A stretch of DNA of 64,000 bases from an uncultured Sphingomonadales bacterium. Lineage in GTDB: Bacteria; Pseudomonadota; Alphaproteobacteria; Sphingomonadales; Sphingomonadaceae. The position numbers were made by a program, and so were the translations under genes. The notes under the pieces are model-generated. The model was not told the origin of the DNA. It saw only the letters and a list, made by a program, of their open reading frames with translations, and ran no database searches. Numbering within the stretch: position 1 is the stretch's first letter; every line of letters starts with the position of its first letter. This document shows, piece after piece, positions 25,066 through 33,632 of the stretch. Location: NCBI GenBank assembly GCA_903821605.1, contig CAIJLZ010000004.1, positions 330,349 through 394,348 on the forward strand. The letters are read 5' to 3'.

Positions 25066-25128
25066 GATGAGGTCTCCGTAGAATTATGTTGGATGCAGGA
25101 AAGTGACCGCGAATAATATGAGCAACTT

Positions 25129-26337
25129 TTATTTGACGACGTTGCCTATGTTGACGATCGAGTAGGTCATAGACGAGACGATGTTTACGAATTTCTGTAA
25201 ATCGGCGAGGGGCGCGTTGGAAACGTAGACAACGTCTTTATCTCGGATTGTAAAATCTTGCGCTACGAAGAAACTGGCAGGATCGCCAAGGTCGATCCGG
25301 TAGATAATGGGTACTTTCCCGTCTGCCGTATGGCGGGCCCCTGCTGACACGCTTATGCCGGGTGTCAGCGCATCTTCCATCCGGAATATGAAGACGCCGC
25401 GGACGTCGGCTCTCTCGTCGCGCAGACCGCCCACACGCCCGAGGGCCTGCGCCAGACTAATGCCACCGCCCTCAAAGGGCAGTTCGGCTTGTGCGGACGT
25501 GGCTCCCAGAGCGATGAAGCTGTAAGGCTGGAACAGGGCGGTTACCACGTCGTCGGCGCGCAGGTGCACATTTTGAGCGGGATCGCGGATAATCGCATCA
25601 AGCGGCATAGAGACAACAGTGCCCCCACGTGAGACCTGAATCGTGGTTTTGCCCACGGGTTGTTTTACGCCGCCTGCAGCCGCAATTGCATCCAGTAGTC
25701 TCTCTCCTCTTGGGGTCAGCGGCATCCGCCGATTGGCTATGACTTCCCCAATCACCGTGACAGTGCGGGCCTCATTGCGGACGAGCCGGACCACCGCTTG
25801 AGGTGCATGGGCCTTGCCGGTCAGGCGCTGGACGATTTCGCGTTCGATGTCGGCTGTGGTGCGATTCGCCGCCTTGATGGAGCCCACGAATGGCACAGTT
25901 ACACGTCCATCGAGGCCCACTTCCTGTTGTGGTAGATTTGCGCCTTGCGCTATTAAGCCGTTGGCCATCGCGCGTGTTTCAAAGCCAGTGACACCGAATA
26001 AAACCGCTGGCGGCGCTTCCCACAAGGAGACGTCGATTACGTCACCCGGACCGATGATGGCTTCCTCTGGCAGGCTTTCCCCCAGAACTTCGGAAAACCG
26101 CATAGCTGCCTTTAGCGTGTTCATGCGCTGAACCATCTGTGTGTCGACATCGACGATCTGGATGGCGGTACTAGCCACCTGTTTGTGCGTAAGATGTGCG
26201 ATGCTCGACGTCGCCGGCCCTGATGACCCAGCGCTGTGGCAGCTTGTTAGCGCTGGAATGGCCAAGCAAAGTGCCGCGGCGCGAGCCATGTACAGAGCAT
26301 GATGGAGGTGCCGACGCCGAAAAGTGAAGTGTGTCAT
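25129..26337 (-). CDS. Outer-membrane polysaccharide export lipoprotein (BexD/CtrA/Wza-like)
   Basis: 402 residues, the length of BexD/CtrA proteins. Lipoprotein signal with lipobox PALTSCHS. The polysaccharide-export domain shows AIIGPGDVIDVSLWEAP and LPQQEVGLDGRVTVPFVGSI, followed by SLBB-like repeats (VTVIGEVIANRRMPLTPRG; SFIALGATSAQAELPF). The protein forms the outer-membrane channel for capsule, working with the KpsE-like and ABC components encoded upstream. It sits between two glycosyltransferase genes on the same strand. Wza of the Wzy-dependent pathway is an alternative, but no Wzc, Wzx or Wzy gene is seen. Confidence 0.88.
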   Translation of the reverse strand: MTHFTFRRRHLHHALYMARAAALCLAIPALTSCHSAGSSGPATSSIAHLTHKQVASTAIQIVDVDTQMVQRMNTLKAAMRFSEVLGESLPEEAIIGPGDVIDVSLWEAPPAVLFGVTGFETRAMANGLIAQGANLPQQEVGLDGRVTVPFVGSIKAANRTTADIEREIVQRLTGKAHAPQAVVRLVRNEARTVTVIGEVIANRRMPLTPRGERLLDAIAAAGGVKQPVGKTTIQVSRGGTVVSMPLDAIIRDPAQNVHLRADDVVTALFQPYSFIALGATSAQAELPFEGGGISLAQALGRVGGLRDERADVRGVFIFRMEDALTPGISVSAGARHTADGKVPIIYRIDLGDPASFFVAQDFTIRDKDVVYVSNAPLADLQKFVNIVSSMTYSIVNIGNVVK

Positions 26338-26388
26338 GGTTGGGAGGCCTGTGTATAGTTATGTCTGGAAGAAACAAGAAATGGGGTA

Positions 26389-27675
26389 TCAAACCCCAAC
26401 ACTATTGTAGAATGTTTTCAGTCGTCCCTTGTATACTTCACTACTGAATCGGGCTGCCTGTTTCCGTCCCTGTTTTCCGAGGTCTGTGCGCAGGCCTTCG
26501 TCATTGTCCATCTTGCGGATAGCGGCGGCGATCTGGCGCACGTCGTACGGATCTACTAAGAGACCTGCATCCCCTGCGACTTCGGGAAGTGAGGATGTAT
26601 GGCTCGTGATAACAGGCGTGCCAAGCGAGAGCGATTCCAGTACCGGGAGGCCAAAACCTTCATAAAGCGAAGGGAACAAGGTGGCCCGAGCACCCGCGAT
26701 CAGCATAACTAGCATTTCACGCGGCATATAACCCAGCCAGATGATCCGCTTCCTGTTGTCAAGTGAAGTCAGTGACTTGAGAAGATTCACGTCCTTTTCG
26801 CCGCCCCAACCCGGCGCACCGACGATAACCAGCGGCGTCGTTGAAGAACTGCCGAGATAGGCCTCAAGCAGGCGGGCAATGTTCTTTTTCGGTTCGATGG
26901 CCCCGAAGAACAGAAAATATTCTCGCATCCCCACGCCCAGAAGACCTTCGATGTAGCGTGCGATTTCATCTTCCCCGATACCATCGAGCATTTTTCCGGT
27001 ATCGCTCGACTGGTAGAGGTTGGTGACGCGGTTTTCATCGACGCCAAGAATTTCGATAATGTCGCGACGCGAGCATTCCGACACGGTCAGGATATGGTCA
27101 GCCCGATCAGTGATGCGCTTGCATAGATCATAATAGGCGCGCTTGCGGTCGGCTGTGGTGTAGGGCAGTCGCAGCGGCACAAGGTCGTGCAAGGTATAGA
27201 CGTTGCAGGCGCCGGGTATTGTGATTGGTAGCGGGTAGGTCCAGTGCGCAACGTTGATGCCTTCAAGGCGCACCTTGGTAAAGGCGCCCGTCACATGGAA
27301 CATGGCGTTGGAAGTGCGATAAAGATCGCGCACGTTCCAATAGTGCGTGCAAGCCAGTTGCAAAGAGGAAGGCAGGATCACCTGCCCGGAAAGCGAGACA
27401 TTGTGCGCCGAGCGGTGCCGCAATGCGCCATGGATCGCCTGACCTGTCGCGCGGGTGAGGGCAAGGGGCGAAGGCTTCTGCGCCTTCATCGGATCACCTT
27501 CGACCAGCGCGATTTCGTTGAGGAGCGGAACTTTCGAATGTCCGGCCTTGGCACCGAAGACCACACCTACATCATGCCCCAATCCCGCCGCTGCAGCAGC
27601 GAGATTACGTCCATAGGTAGCTACACCCGTGCCGTGTTCGAGCGAGATGTTGAAGGCGTCGATGGAGAGTTTCAC
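26389..27675 (-). CDS. GT4-family glycosyltransferase (capsule locus)
   Basis: 428 residues with GTG start. N-terminal MKLSIDAFNISLEHGTGVATYGRNL is the Gly-rich acceptor-side loop common to GT4 enzymes acting in polysaccharide loci; YTLHDLVPLRLPY and LTVSECSRRDIIEILG follow. The donor domain has YFLFFGAIEPKKNIARLLEAY, PLVIVGAPGWGGEKD and the motif PSLYEGFGLPVLESLSLG. It shares the overall plan of the other glycosyltransferase of the locus, but the two differ enough to act on different linkages. Mannose or related sugars are common donors for this subgroup; not provable here. Confidence 0.87.
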   Translation of the reverse strand: MKLSIDAFNISLEHGTGVATYGRNLAAAAAGLGHDVGVVFGAKAGHSKVPLLNEIALVEGDPMKAQKPSPLALTRATGQAIHGALRHRSAHNVSLSGQVILPSSLQLACTHYWNVRDLYRTSNAMFHVTGAFTKVRLEGINVAHWTYPLPITIPGACNVYTLHDLVPLRLPYTTADRKRAYYDLCKRITDRADHILTVSECSRRDIIEILGVDENRVTNLYQSSDTGKMLDGIGEDEIARYIEGLLGVGMREYFLFFGAIEPKKNIARLLEAYLGSSSTTPLVIVGAPGWGGEKDVNLLKSLTSLDNRKRIIWLGYMPREMLVMLIAGARATLFPSLYEGFGLPVLESLSLGTPVITSHTSSLPEVAGDAGLLVDPYDVRQIAAAIRKMDNDEGLRTDLGKQGRKQAARFSSEVYKGRLKTFYNSVGV

Positions 27676-27718
27676 TTGAAGCTAGTCCCTCAAACTCGAA
27701 CCACACTATGTGCAATAG

Positions 27719-28582
27719 TCATAAAGCTAATTTCCTAACTGTTACCCCAAACGAAGTAGTAACCCAAGGCTCAATCATTAGTTTGAGATGGTTGTCTTGA
27801 CTGTAGGGTGGCATATCGATGTGTCGGTCAAGTGGTTGGTTTCCGATCTCGAAGTTGAGCGTAACTTCGTGCCCCAACGCCTGCAATCGGCCCGCAAGCT
27901 CTAGGAAATCGGAACGGCGGAACAAGACTGTGGAGGTGTTGTCCAGCGTCTCGCCATCCGAGCTGCAATTGAACTCGGTGGTGTGCACTGCGACCCCCCC
28001 GGGTTTCAGGCAATCGAGTGAGCGTTCAATAAATTGAAGGCCCTTATTGATTGAGCCGAGGTGTTCCAGCGCGCATGCGGACCAGCAGAAATCGAAGCCG
28101 GTCACATCTTCAGGTACAGCGTTCATGTCAAGCGAACGGAAAGAGACCAAGCGATTGAATTCATTGGGGGCACAGATCGCGCGGTTGTTAAGTGCGGCGA
28201 GATTACCTGCGTGTTGGGCAGTATCGACCCAGCCGAGCGCGACGGCCTCTTCGATCTGCAGGTCGGTCGCCAAGATTTCCACACCGCGGGCTGCTAGAAC
28301 TGCCGAGATTGGTTCTTCGCCGACGCCGAAGCCGAGGCCCTTCATGCCCGGCGCGATCATGCCGTTGCGTGCGAGCGCTTGGAGGATGTAGCAGAACTCC
28401 CACTGTTTGCGGTGCATGCGCGGTTCCTCGCGGAACTGCGCGCACCACCAAGCATAAGCGGGATCTGTCATCTGCGACTGGGTACAGGCCTGGGAGACTG
28501 GGTGAACCAGGCTCGGCTCACCGGAGACGACAAGGTGCGCCTTCGTCGAGCGTTCAGGCATTCTAAAAAGGGTTTTGATCAT
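27719..28582 (-). CDS. SAM-dependent methyltransferase (capsule locus)
   Basis: 287 residues. Rossmann-type methyltransferase: glycine-rich loop GLGFGVGEEPISAVLAARG, the acidic ribose-binding position in ILATDLQ, and post-motif WSACALEHLGSINKG and CLKPGGVAVHTTEFN. It is likely to methylate a sugar of the polysaccharide or cap its end, as methyltransferases in capsule ABC loci often do, though the target is unknown. The ATG at 28582 overlaps the stop of the ABC ATPase gene by four bases (ATGA) and is chosen over a longer frame with 15 extra residues. Confidence 0.82.
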   Translation of the reverse strand: MIKTLFRMPERSTKAHLVVSGEPSLVHPVSQACTQSQMTDPAYAWWCAQFREEPRMHRKQWEFCYILQALARNGMIAPGMKGLGFGVGEEPISAVLAARGVEILATDLQIEEAVALGWVDTAQHAGNLAALNNRAICAPNEFNRLVSFRSLDMNAVPEDVTGFDFCWSACALEHLGSINKGLQFIERSLDCLKPGGVAVHTTEFNCSSDGETLDNTSTVLFRRSDFLELAGRLQALGHEVTLNFEIGNQPLDRHIDMPPYSQDNHLKLMIEPWVTTSFGVTVRKLAL

Positions 28583-29286
28583 GCCGTGGCTACCTCCACG
28601 TTGGGCCAGCCTACTGGAGGTTTCCATTGAATCAATTCCTTAAAGTCTGCGTAGGCGAGTTCGAAATCGTCATAGAGCGTCAACTTAGCATCGTGCAGAA
28701 CTGCCCATCGTGAGCAGTTATCGCGGACATAAGCGGCATCGTGGGAGATGATCACCATTGCCCGGTCTCCGCGTTTTTCGAAAAGTTCAAAATTGCACTT
28801 GTCGTGGAAGCGGGCATCGCCGACCGAGGCGATCTCATCTATCAGGAAGCAGTCGAATTCGATAATCATCGAAATGGCGAAGGCGAGGCGAGCCTTCATA
28901 CCCGAGGAATAGATCCGCACTGGCTCACGCAGGTAGGGGCCTAACTCGGCGAATTCCTCGACAAAGGCGAGATTGCGTTTGAAATCTTGGCCGTAGATGC
29001 GGCTGATGAAGCGCACGTTGTCCTGCCCGGTGAGCTGGTACTGAAACGCTCCGCCGAAGGCCAGTGGCCAAGAGACTGACATATGCCGCTCGATCTTGCC
29101 ACTGGTCGGCTTTTCTGCGCCGCTGATCAGACGCGCCATGGTCGACTTGCCGGCACCATTGCGCCCCAATACGCCAAGCCGCTCCCCCATGGATAGCTCA
29201 AAGCCGACGCCGTCAAGAACCAGCTTCTCGCCAAAGCGGGTGGGGTATACCTTGCGGATATTGTCGAGGCGGATTGTGCCTTTCAT
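28579..29286 (-). CDS. Capsular polysaccharide export ATPase (KpsT/BexA/CtrD-like)
   Basis: 235 residues. ABC ATPase with Walker A LGRNGAGKSTM, signature region IYSSGMKARLAFAIS (the SSGM form typical of KpsT/Wzt-type exporters), Walker B DCFLIDEIASVGD and switch His in VIISHDA. It energises export of capsule polymer across the inner membrane with the permease encoded upstream. No C-terminal carbohydrate-binding domain is present, which separates it from O-antigen Wzt proteins. Overlaps the permease gene by ATGA and the methyltransferase gene by ATGA. Confidence 0.92.
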   Translation of the reverse strand: MKGTIRLDNIRKVYPTRFGEKLVLDGVGFELSMGERLGVLGRNGAGKSTMARLISGAEKPTSGKIERHMSVSWPLAFGGAFQYQLTGQDNVRFISRIYGQDFKRNLAFVEEFAELGPYLREPVRIYSSGMKARLAFAISMIIEFDCFLIDEIASVGDARFHDKCNFELFEKRGDRAMVIISHDAAYVRDNCSRWAVLHDAKLTLYDDFELAYADFKELIQWKPPVGWPNVEVATA

Positions 29287-30089
29287 TCCGGAACCACCCG
29301 AGAGGCCAGCTTACGTACCTGCAGCATTGCTAAAACGGATAGGACTAAGCAGAAGGGCAGGACATAGGATAAATCGTAATGTGCCCGCGCCCGTGTGCCA
29401 AAATAGCCTTCGCGCACCATTTCAACCCCGTGTACCATCGGAATCCACAATACCACTTCTTGCGCTGCCCGCGGCAGCGCATCTACCATGAAGGCCGAGC
29501 CAGAAAGCGGAAAAATCAGGTACGAGGCGGGGTGCCATAACTTATCGATCAGTTCATTCTCATGGGATAATGCGCCTAACCATATCGCCAATGCTGAGCC
29601 AAACCAGGCGATTATCAGCCAGCCGCCGATGACCTCAAGCAGGTCTTGTGGTGGTTCGAGCCAACCAATAGAGATGAACAACACGCTTAACACCGTGAAC
29701 GAGATGGTTGCTCCCCCGAACTCAAGCATCAGCCGTGCGAGGTAAATGTCGAGTACCCGGATGTTGCGATGGTAGAGTAAGGATAAATTGGCCCATAGTG
29801 CCCCAATGCACCTGCCGGGCATGTTGCGCCAGAGGAGGACGCTGGAATAGCCGGTCAGTGCGAAGGCCACGATGGGCAAGTCGCTGCTGCCATGAACCGA
29901 CTTGGTCGCCGTCCACAGTGCAGTGACTCCCAACGTGAAGATCATTGGTTCGACGAAAAGCCATAGGAAGCCTATGTTATGGCGCCCAAACCGCGTAAGT
30001 ACTTCGCGCATGAAAAGAGCGCCTAGTACGCGGCGCTGGACGCGCAGACAATCTCGCAAGCTCGGGTTCTCGATATGCTCCAGAGCCAT
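29283..30089 (-). CDS. Capsular polysaccharide export permease (KpsM/BexB/CtrC-like)
   Basis: 268 residues, ABC-2 type membrane protein with about six membrane segments (IGFLWLFVEPMIFTLGVTAL, ISFTVLSVLFISIGWL, VLPFCLVLSVLAML). The N-terminal cytoplasmic part LGALFMREVLTRFGRHNIGF is the conserved coupling region of the family. The ATG at 30089 shares a base with the upstream gene's stop (TGATG) and gives the expected N-terminus; the 17-residue longer frame overlaps that gene. Confidence 0.92.
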   Translation of the reverse strand: MALEHIENPSLRDCLRVQRRVLGALFMREVLTRFGRHNIGFLWLFVEPMIFTLGVTALWTATKSVHGSSDLPIVAFALTGYSSVLLWRNMPGRCIGALWANLSLLYHRNIRVLDIYLARLMLEFGGATISFTVLSVLFISIGWLEPPQDLLEVIGGWLIIAWFGSALAIWLGALSHENELIDKLWHPASYLIFPLSGSAFMVDALPRAAQEVVLWIPMVHGVEMVREGYFGTRARAHYDLSYVLPFCLVLSVLAMLQVRKLASRVVPE

Positions 30090-31201
30090 CAGTCCTGATG
30101 TTCCTTGATACCGGCTAACAGGGTGGTCAGCACGCCCCAAGCCAACAGCCCTAGGATGAATGTGGCGAATATGCTGCGCAGGCGTCGGGGTTCTAGCGGA
30201 TAATCGGGCAGGTTTGGCTGGGAAATACGCTCGACATATGAGTGCTTCTTACGCGCCTCCACCTTAGCCTCTTGTAGGGAGGCTAGGGCGACTGCGAGCT
30301 GCTTATCGGCAACCTGGGAATTGATCTGGAGTTGTTGGTATTGTACCGCCGCCGAGGATAGCGAATTGCGCCCGCCGGCTAGGCCTGCTGATTGTGCTCT
30401 GATTTCCTTCTCGATGCTCTGAACCTGTGTGCGAACGGCGGGAATCTGAGAATTTTCCGGAGTATAAGCTTGGAGTTGAGCCAAGCGCGCGCGCGAAGCA
30501 ATCAGTTCGTCTTGCAGCTTGGCAATCATCTGAAGACCGATTTGGGATTCCATTTGCGGATCTACCAAGCCTTGCGAATTGCGATAGCGCGAGAGCTCGA
30601 CAGCGGCCTCTCGCGCACGGGTCTTCGCTTCTTCGACTTCAGCGGCCGCAAGCGCAATTGTGTCACGACGGCTGCGGGAATTCAGTCTATTTACGAGGGA
30701 TTCCGAATGCTCCAAAATTTTTAGGTTTATAGCTTGGGCTTCAGTAGGTGAGAAGGCGTGCACAATCAGCCGCGTAACACCTGTTACCGAGTCGGTCTCT
30801 ATCAGGACCTTGCCTTCATAGTAATCGAACAGATGTTCTTCTGTATTTTTTCGAAATGGGCCACCGAAACGGTCGAACCATGAAATATCGGTGTTGCCGT
30901 ATGCTTTGGTCAGTAGGTGTTGGCGCTCTAAGTCGTTTACTGCATCTCTAGAGCGGACATATTCGATTACAGACGAGGTTTCATCAGAGGCCATGTTGCC
31001 AGCCAAGCTGCCAATACCGGCGCTCCCCAATATGGCCCCCAGTGCGGACGTCTGACCTTTGCCAGCACTTCGAACCACGAATCTCGATTCCGAAATATAG
31101 ACGTCTGATGCCAATATTCCGAAATAAAAGATCGCGACCAGTGTTGGTGCCACGACTGTGAGCCATAAGACAGGTGGAAGTTTTTTCAGAAATTTCAGCA
31201 C
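30089..31201 (-). CDS. Capsule export inner-membrane protein (KpsE/BexC/CtrB-like)
   Basis: 370 residues. One membrane segment near the N-terminus (VLWLTVVAPTLVAIFYFGIL) and one at the C-terminus (RSIFATFILGLLAWGVLTTL) flank a long periplasmic coiled-coil region (about 170-315), the plan of polysaccharide co-polymerase type 3 proteins. Typical early motifs are YISESRFVVRSAG and SVIEYVRSRDA. It bridges the ABC exporter and the outer-membrane channel. It is the first gene of the minus-strand capsule locus. Confidence 0.92.
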   Translation of the reverse strand: MLKFLKKLPPVLWLTVVAPTLVAIFYFGILASDVYISESRFVVRSAGKGQTSALGAILGSAGIGSLAGNMASDETSSVIEYVRSRDAVNDLERQHLLTKAYGNTDISWFDRFGGPFRKNTEEHLFDYYEGKVLIETDSVTGVTRLIVHAFSPTEAQAINLKILEHSESLVNRLNSRSRRDTIALAAAEVEEAKTRAREAAVELSRYRNSQGLVDPQMESQIGLQMIAKLQDELIASRARLAQLQAYTPENSQIPAVRTQVQSIEKEIRAQSAGLAGGRNSLSSAAVQYQQLQINSQVADKQLAVALASLQEAKVEARKKHSYVERISQPNLPDYPLEPRRLRSIFATFILGLLAWGVLTTLLAGIKEHQD

Positions 31202-31784
31202 TGTGAATATCCACTCGATAAAGCATTGTCCTTGGAGCGTTGAGATCTATCCAAGGGTCGCCGGGCTGTTTGAATGGAGAGGGCTGCATTACGTCCAGCG
31301 AGCGGGAAGAAATTTGAACGAGTCACGTGAAGGTCGTGAGCCACTGGCGCATCGAGTTGGAGGTTGGGCCGGTATTTCGGATATGAAGGTAGCCGGCTTA
31401 TCTGGTTTGATAGGGTTTGCTTCCTCTTGGCAGCCTGCTTGGGTTCGGCTTTTCTACCAAGGCCACTGAACCGGCTAGCGCGCGCCGCGATGTCAACAGG
31501 CGTGTTTGGGCAGATTTGCATGGAAAGTCGAACACATCCTTGCCCGCCATGGTGGTCAAGTCGGCAGTCGGTGTGTCTGAGCTTACAGCAGGCGGATGGT
31601 GCGGCATCAATCGGCATCGACCGATCAGGGTGGAAGGCGGGAGCGTAAGTTGATATATCCTCATAGATCAGCTGTAGCGGTTCGATAGAATATCGAACGG
31701 CCTGAAAAAACGATGCGATTCCCAACACTGTCATTGCAAGGATACTCTTCTGTTCCTACCGGCTAGGGACGACTGTTTCGTTCA
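31202..31784. other. Region upstream of the capsule export genes
   Basis: 583 bases between the KpsE-like start and the CDP-alcohol phosphotransferase stop; it must hold the promoter of the capsule operon on the minus strand. A 179-codon minus-strand frame (31195-31734) overlaps the KpsE-like start by seven bases; its beginning (MTVLGIASFFQAVRYSIEP) looks protein-like, but the rest is Arg/Ser/Gln-rich without family features. It may be a decayed gene or chance. A small inverted repeat GTTCGATA / TATCGAAC lies at about 31678-31697. Confidence 0.35.
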
Positions 31785-32456
31785 TTATTTATGGCGTACG
31801 GGTGGATCTTCTATGGCTAATCTCCTGGCTGTCCTGATCGCCTGCACCCCGCCTGTGAGAAGCATTAGAATGGCCAATGTGATCATAATAGTGTCATAAA
31901 ATGTCAGAGTATTCTCGCCCCACTTAATAGCGGGCAAGGGTAGCGTCATGACTGCTAGAGTGCAGGCTACAGCCAGTATTCGGATTTCGGTCGGTCCGAT
32001 GCCGTTGAAGCTAATGCGAAAGACCCCAGATGTAATACAAGTTACCATCGATAATATGACCAGAAGGTAATAAGCAATCAACAGCAAAAGGCTGCTTGTA
32101 AAGTGAGCGTAGGGCGACAGGCCGATTCCCATGATGATCAGCCCAATAGCTAGTGTGTCAGTCATGTGATCAAGGAAAAATCCATACTTAGGCCTTTCGG
32201 CCTTCAGGTGGCGAGCTAGCGAACCGTCAAGGCTGTCACCCAACCAGTTGATGGCGATACCGGCAATCGACAACCAGAGCCACTTCGCGCCATGATACGA
32301 GAGTAAATAGCCGTAAAACGATAATGCAGACCCTAGTATGCCGAACAATGTAAGCATATCGGACGTTACCCAAGAGGGTAAAATCTTGCAAAGCCAAGCA
32401 AGTAGCTTGCGTTCGTAACGGCCTAAATATGTATCATTTTCGCGCTCATACTTCAC
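31785..32456 (-). CDS. CDP-alcohol phosphotransferase family membrane protein
   Basis: 223 residues with five or six membrane segments. The family motif D-x2-D-G-x2-A-R-x8-G-x3-D-x3-D is complete (GDSLDGSLARH, then YGFFLDHMTDT). Such enzymes move a phospho-alcohol from a CDP-activated donor to an acceptor alcohol, as in phospholipid or phosphoinositol synthesis. The protein differs from PgsA encoded at 18841. Its position next to the capsule locus, same strand, with low-GC sequence like the locus, suggests a role in making or anchoring the surface polymer, but a plain lipid role is equally possible. Start is GTG without a clear ribosome binding site. Confidence 0.85.
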   Translation of the reverse strand: MKYERENDTYLGRYERKLLAWLCKILPSWVTSDMLTLFGILGSALSFYGYLLSYHGAKWLWLSIAGIAINWLGDSLDGSLARHLKAERPKYGFFLDHMTDTLAIGLIIMGIGLSPYAHFTSSLLLLIAYYLLVILSMVTCITSGVFRISFNGIGPTEIRILAVACTLAVMTLPLPAIKWGENTLTFYDTIMITLAILMLLTGGVQAIRTARRLAIEDPPVRHK

Positions 32457-32577
32457 GATAGGAGGGGCTCTCTACAAATGGTTTGAGATCCGATGGATTG
32501 TAATTATTCTTATGTCAACGCATGATGTGTTGTAAATGGTACATATGCGAACCATTAGTGATTTTCGAAATATTTAA

Positions 32578-33414
32578 TTATTTTCGGCGGGCCTCACTTG
32601 CACTTTTGCCGCCCTCCGCCACCACCCAGCGGATCGCATTTTCGACCAGTCGGCGGTAGATCGGGTTGTCATAGGTGACGTCGTCATCGCCCGGCTGGAG
32701 GTAGACCAGCGGGCTGTTGCCCGCCCGCTTGGTCCAGCCGATCAGGTTCGATCCCTCGGCATGCGCCCAGCCGTCATTGCAGAACATCTTGCCCTTGAGC
32801 GCGAGGTCCGCCGAATAGAAATTCTCGGCCACGAAGCGGTGGCGCGCGCGCAGCAATGGGGTCAGGCCCCGTTCGTAGATCTCGCCGAGATAGAGTTCGT
32901 CCTTCATCGCGAAGGTCGCCGGGATGCCCGCCATCACCGGATGATCGGGGGCGACGACCTCGGCGATATAGTCGACGCCGTGATGATAGCCGGAGTCCGG
33001 CCTCTGCTCGCCGTGCAATAGGCTGGGGCGATAGAGGAAGGTGCCGCCCAGCGCCTCGCCATATTCTGGCCAGGCGGGCCAGCCGGCGATGGCGTGGTGG
33101 AGCGCGACAATGCCCTTGCCCTGTTCCAGCAACGCCCGGAAACCGGCGCGGAATGGCTCGCCCGGATCGACGATGCGCAGGCCCTCGGTGTCCAGCCGGG
33201 TGAAGTCCAGCCCCGGCATGTCATAGAGCACCAGCGCGTCATAGGGCGCCATGCCCTCCGGGTTCATCAACTGGGCGGCGGCGGGCTGATCGACCATGGT
33301 GGCGCTGATCTCTGGCATGGCCTGAAAAATCGCATCCACGGCGTTGCGGTCAAAGGCATGGCCACGCACGGCAACAAGCACGTTGATCGGGCTATTGTAT
33401 TTGATCATCGGCAT
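32578..33414 (-). CDS. ThuA-like domain protein
   Basis: 278 residues with the class I glutamine amidotransferase-like ThuA fold: VLVAVRGHAFDRNAVDAIF, YDALVLYDMPG, LLEQGKGIVALHHAIAGW (the turn where amidotransferases have Cys), GVDYIAEVVAPDHPVMAGIP and VYLQPGDDDVTYDNP. ThuA proteins are found in sugar use; their reaction is not settled. The ATG at 33414 has AGGAG six bases before it; the longer frame is not credible. Divergent from the universal stress protein gene. GC content returns to that of core DNA here. Confidence 0.85.
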   Translation of the reverse strand: MPMIKYNSPINVLVAVRGHAFDRNAVDAIFQAMPEISATMVDQPAAAQLMNPEGMAPYDALVLYDMPGLDFTRLDTEGLRIVDPGEPFRAGFRALLEQGKGIVALHHAIAGWPAWPEYGEALGGTFLYRPSLLHGEQRPDSGYHHGVDYIAEVVAPDHPVMAGIPATFAMKDELYLGEIYERGLTPLLRARHRFVAENFYSADLALKGKMFCNDGWAHAEGSNLIGWTKRAGNSPLVYLQPGDDDVTYDNPIYRRLVENAIRWVVAEGGKSASEARRK

Positions 33415-33534
33415 GGCGCGCTCCTGCGGGGTGGTGGTTGGGGATATCAGCATATTCGCCGCCAATGCAGAACTGCGAAAATGTCGGGGGCGTATTTTTC
33501 GGCTGCGCGATACACCGGATGGACGGCGAGGCGC

Positions 33535-33548
33535 TTGATCTGCATCAT
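33535..33548 (+). promoter_or_regulatory. FNR/FixK-like box upstream of the universal stress protein gene
   Basis: TTGAT-CTGC-ATCAT matches the TTGAT-N4-ATCAA consensus of FNR/FixK regulators at nine of ten positions. Its centre is about 91 bases before the ATG, leaving room for a class II promoter with a leader of about 50 bases. Confidence 0.55.
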
Positions 33549-33632
33549 GGTCCGCATGGCCGCGACAGGCGTAGCTTTCGTCGACGGCAATCAGCCTTGG
33601 GTGGCCGACCCACCCGACAGGGGAGAAAGACA

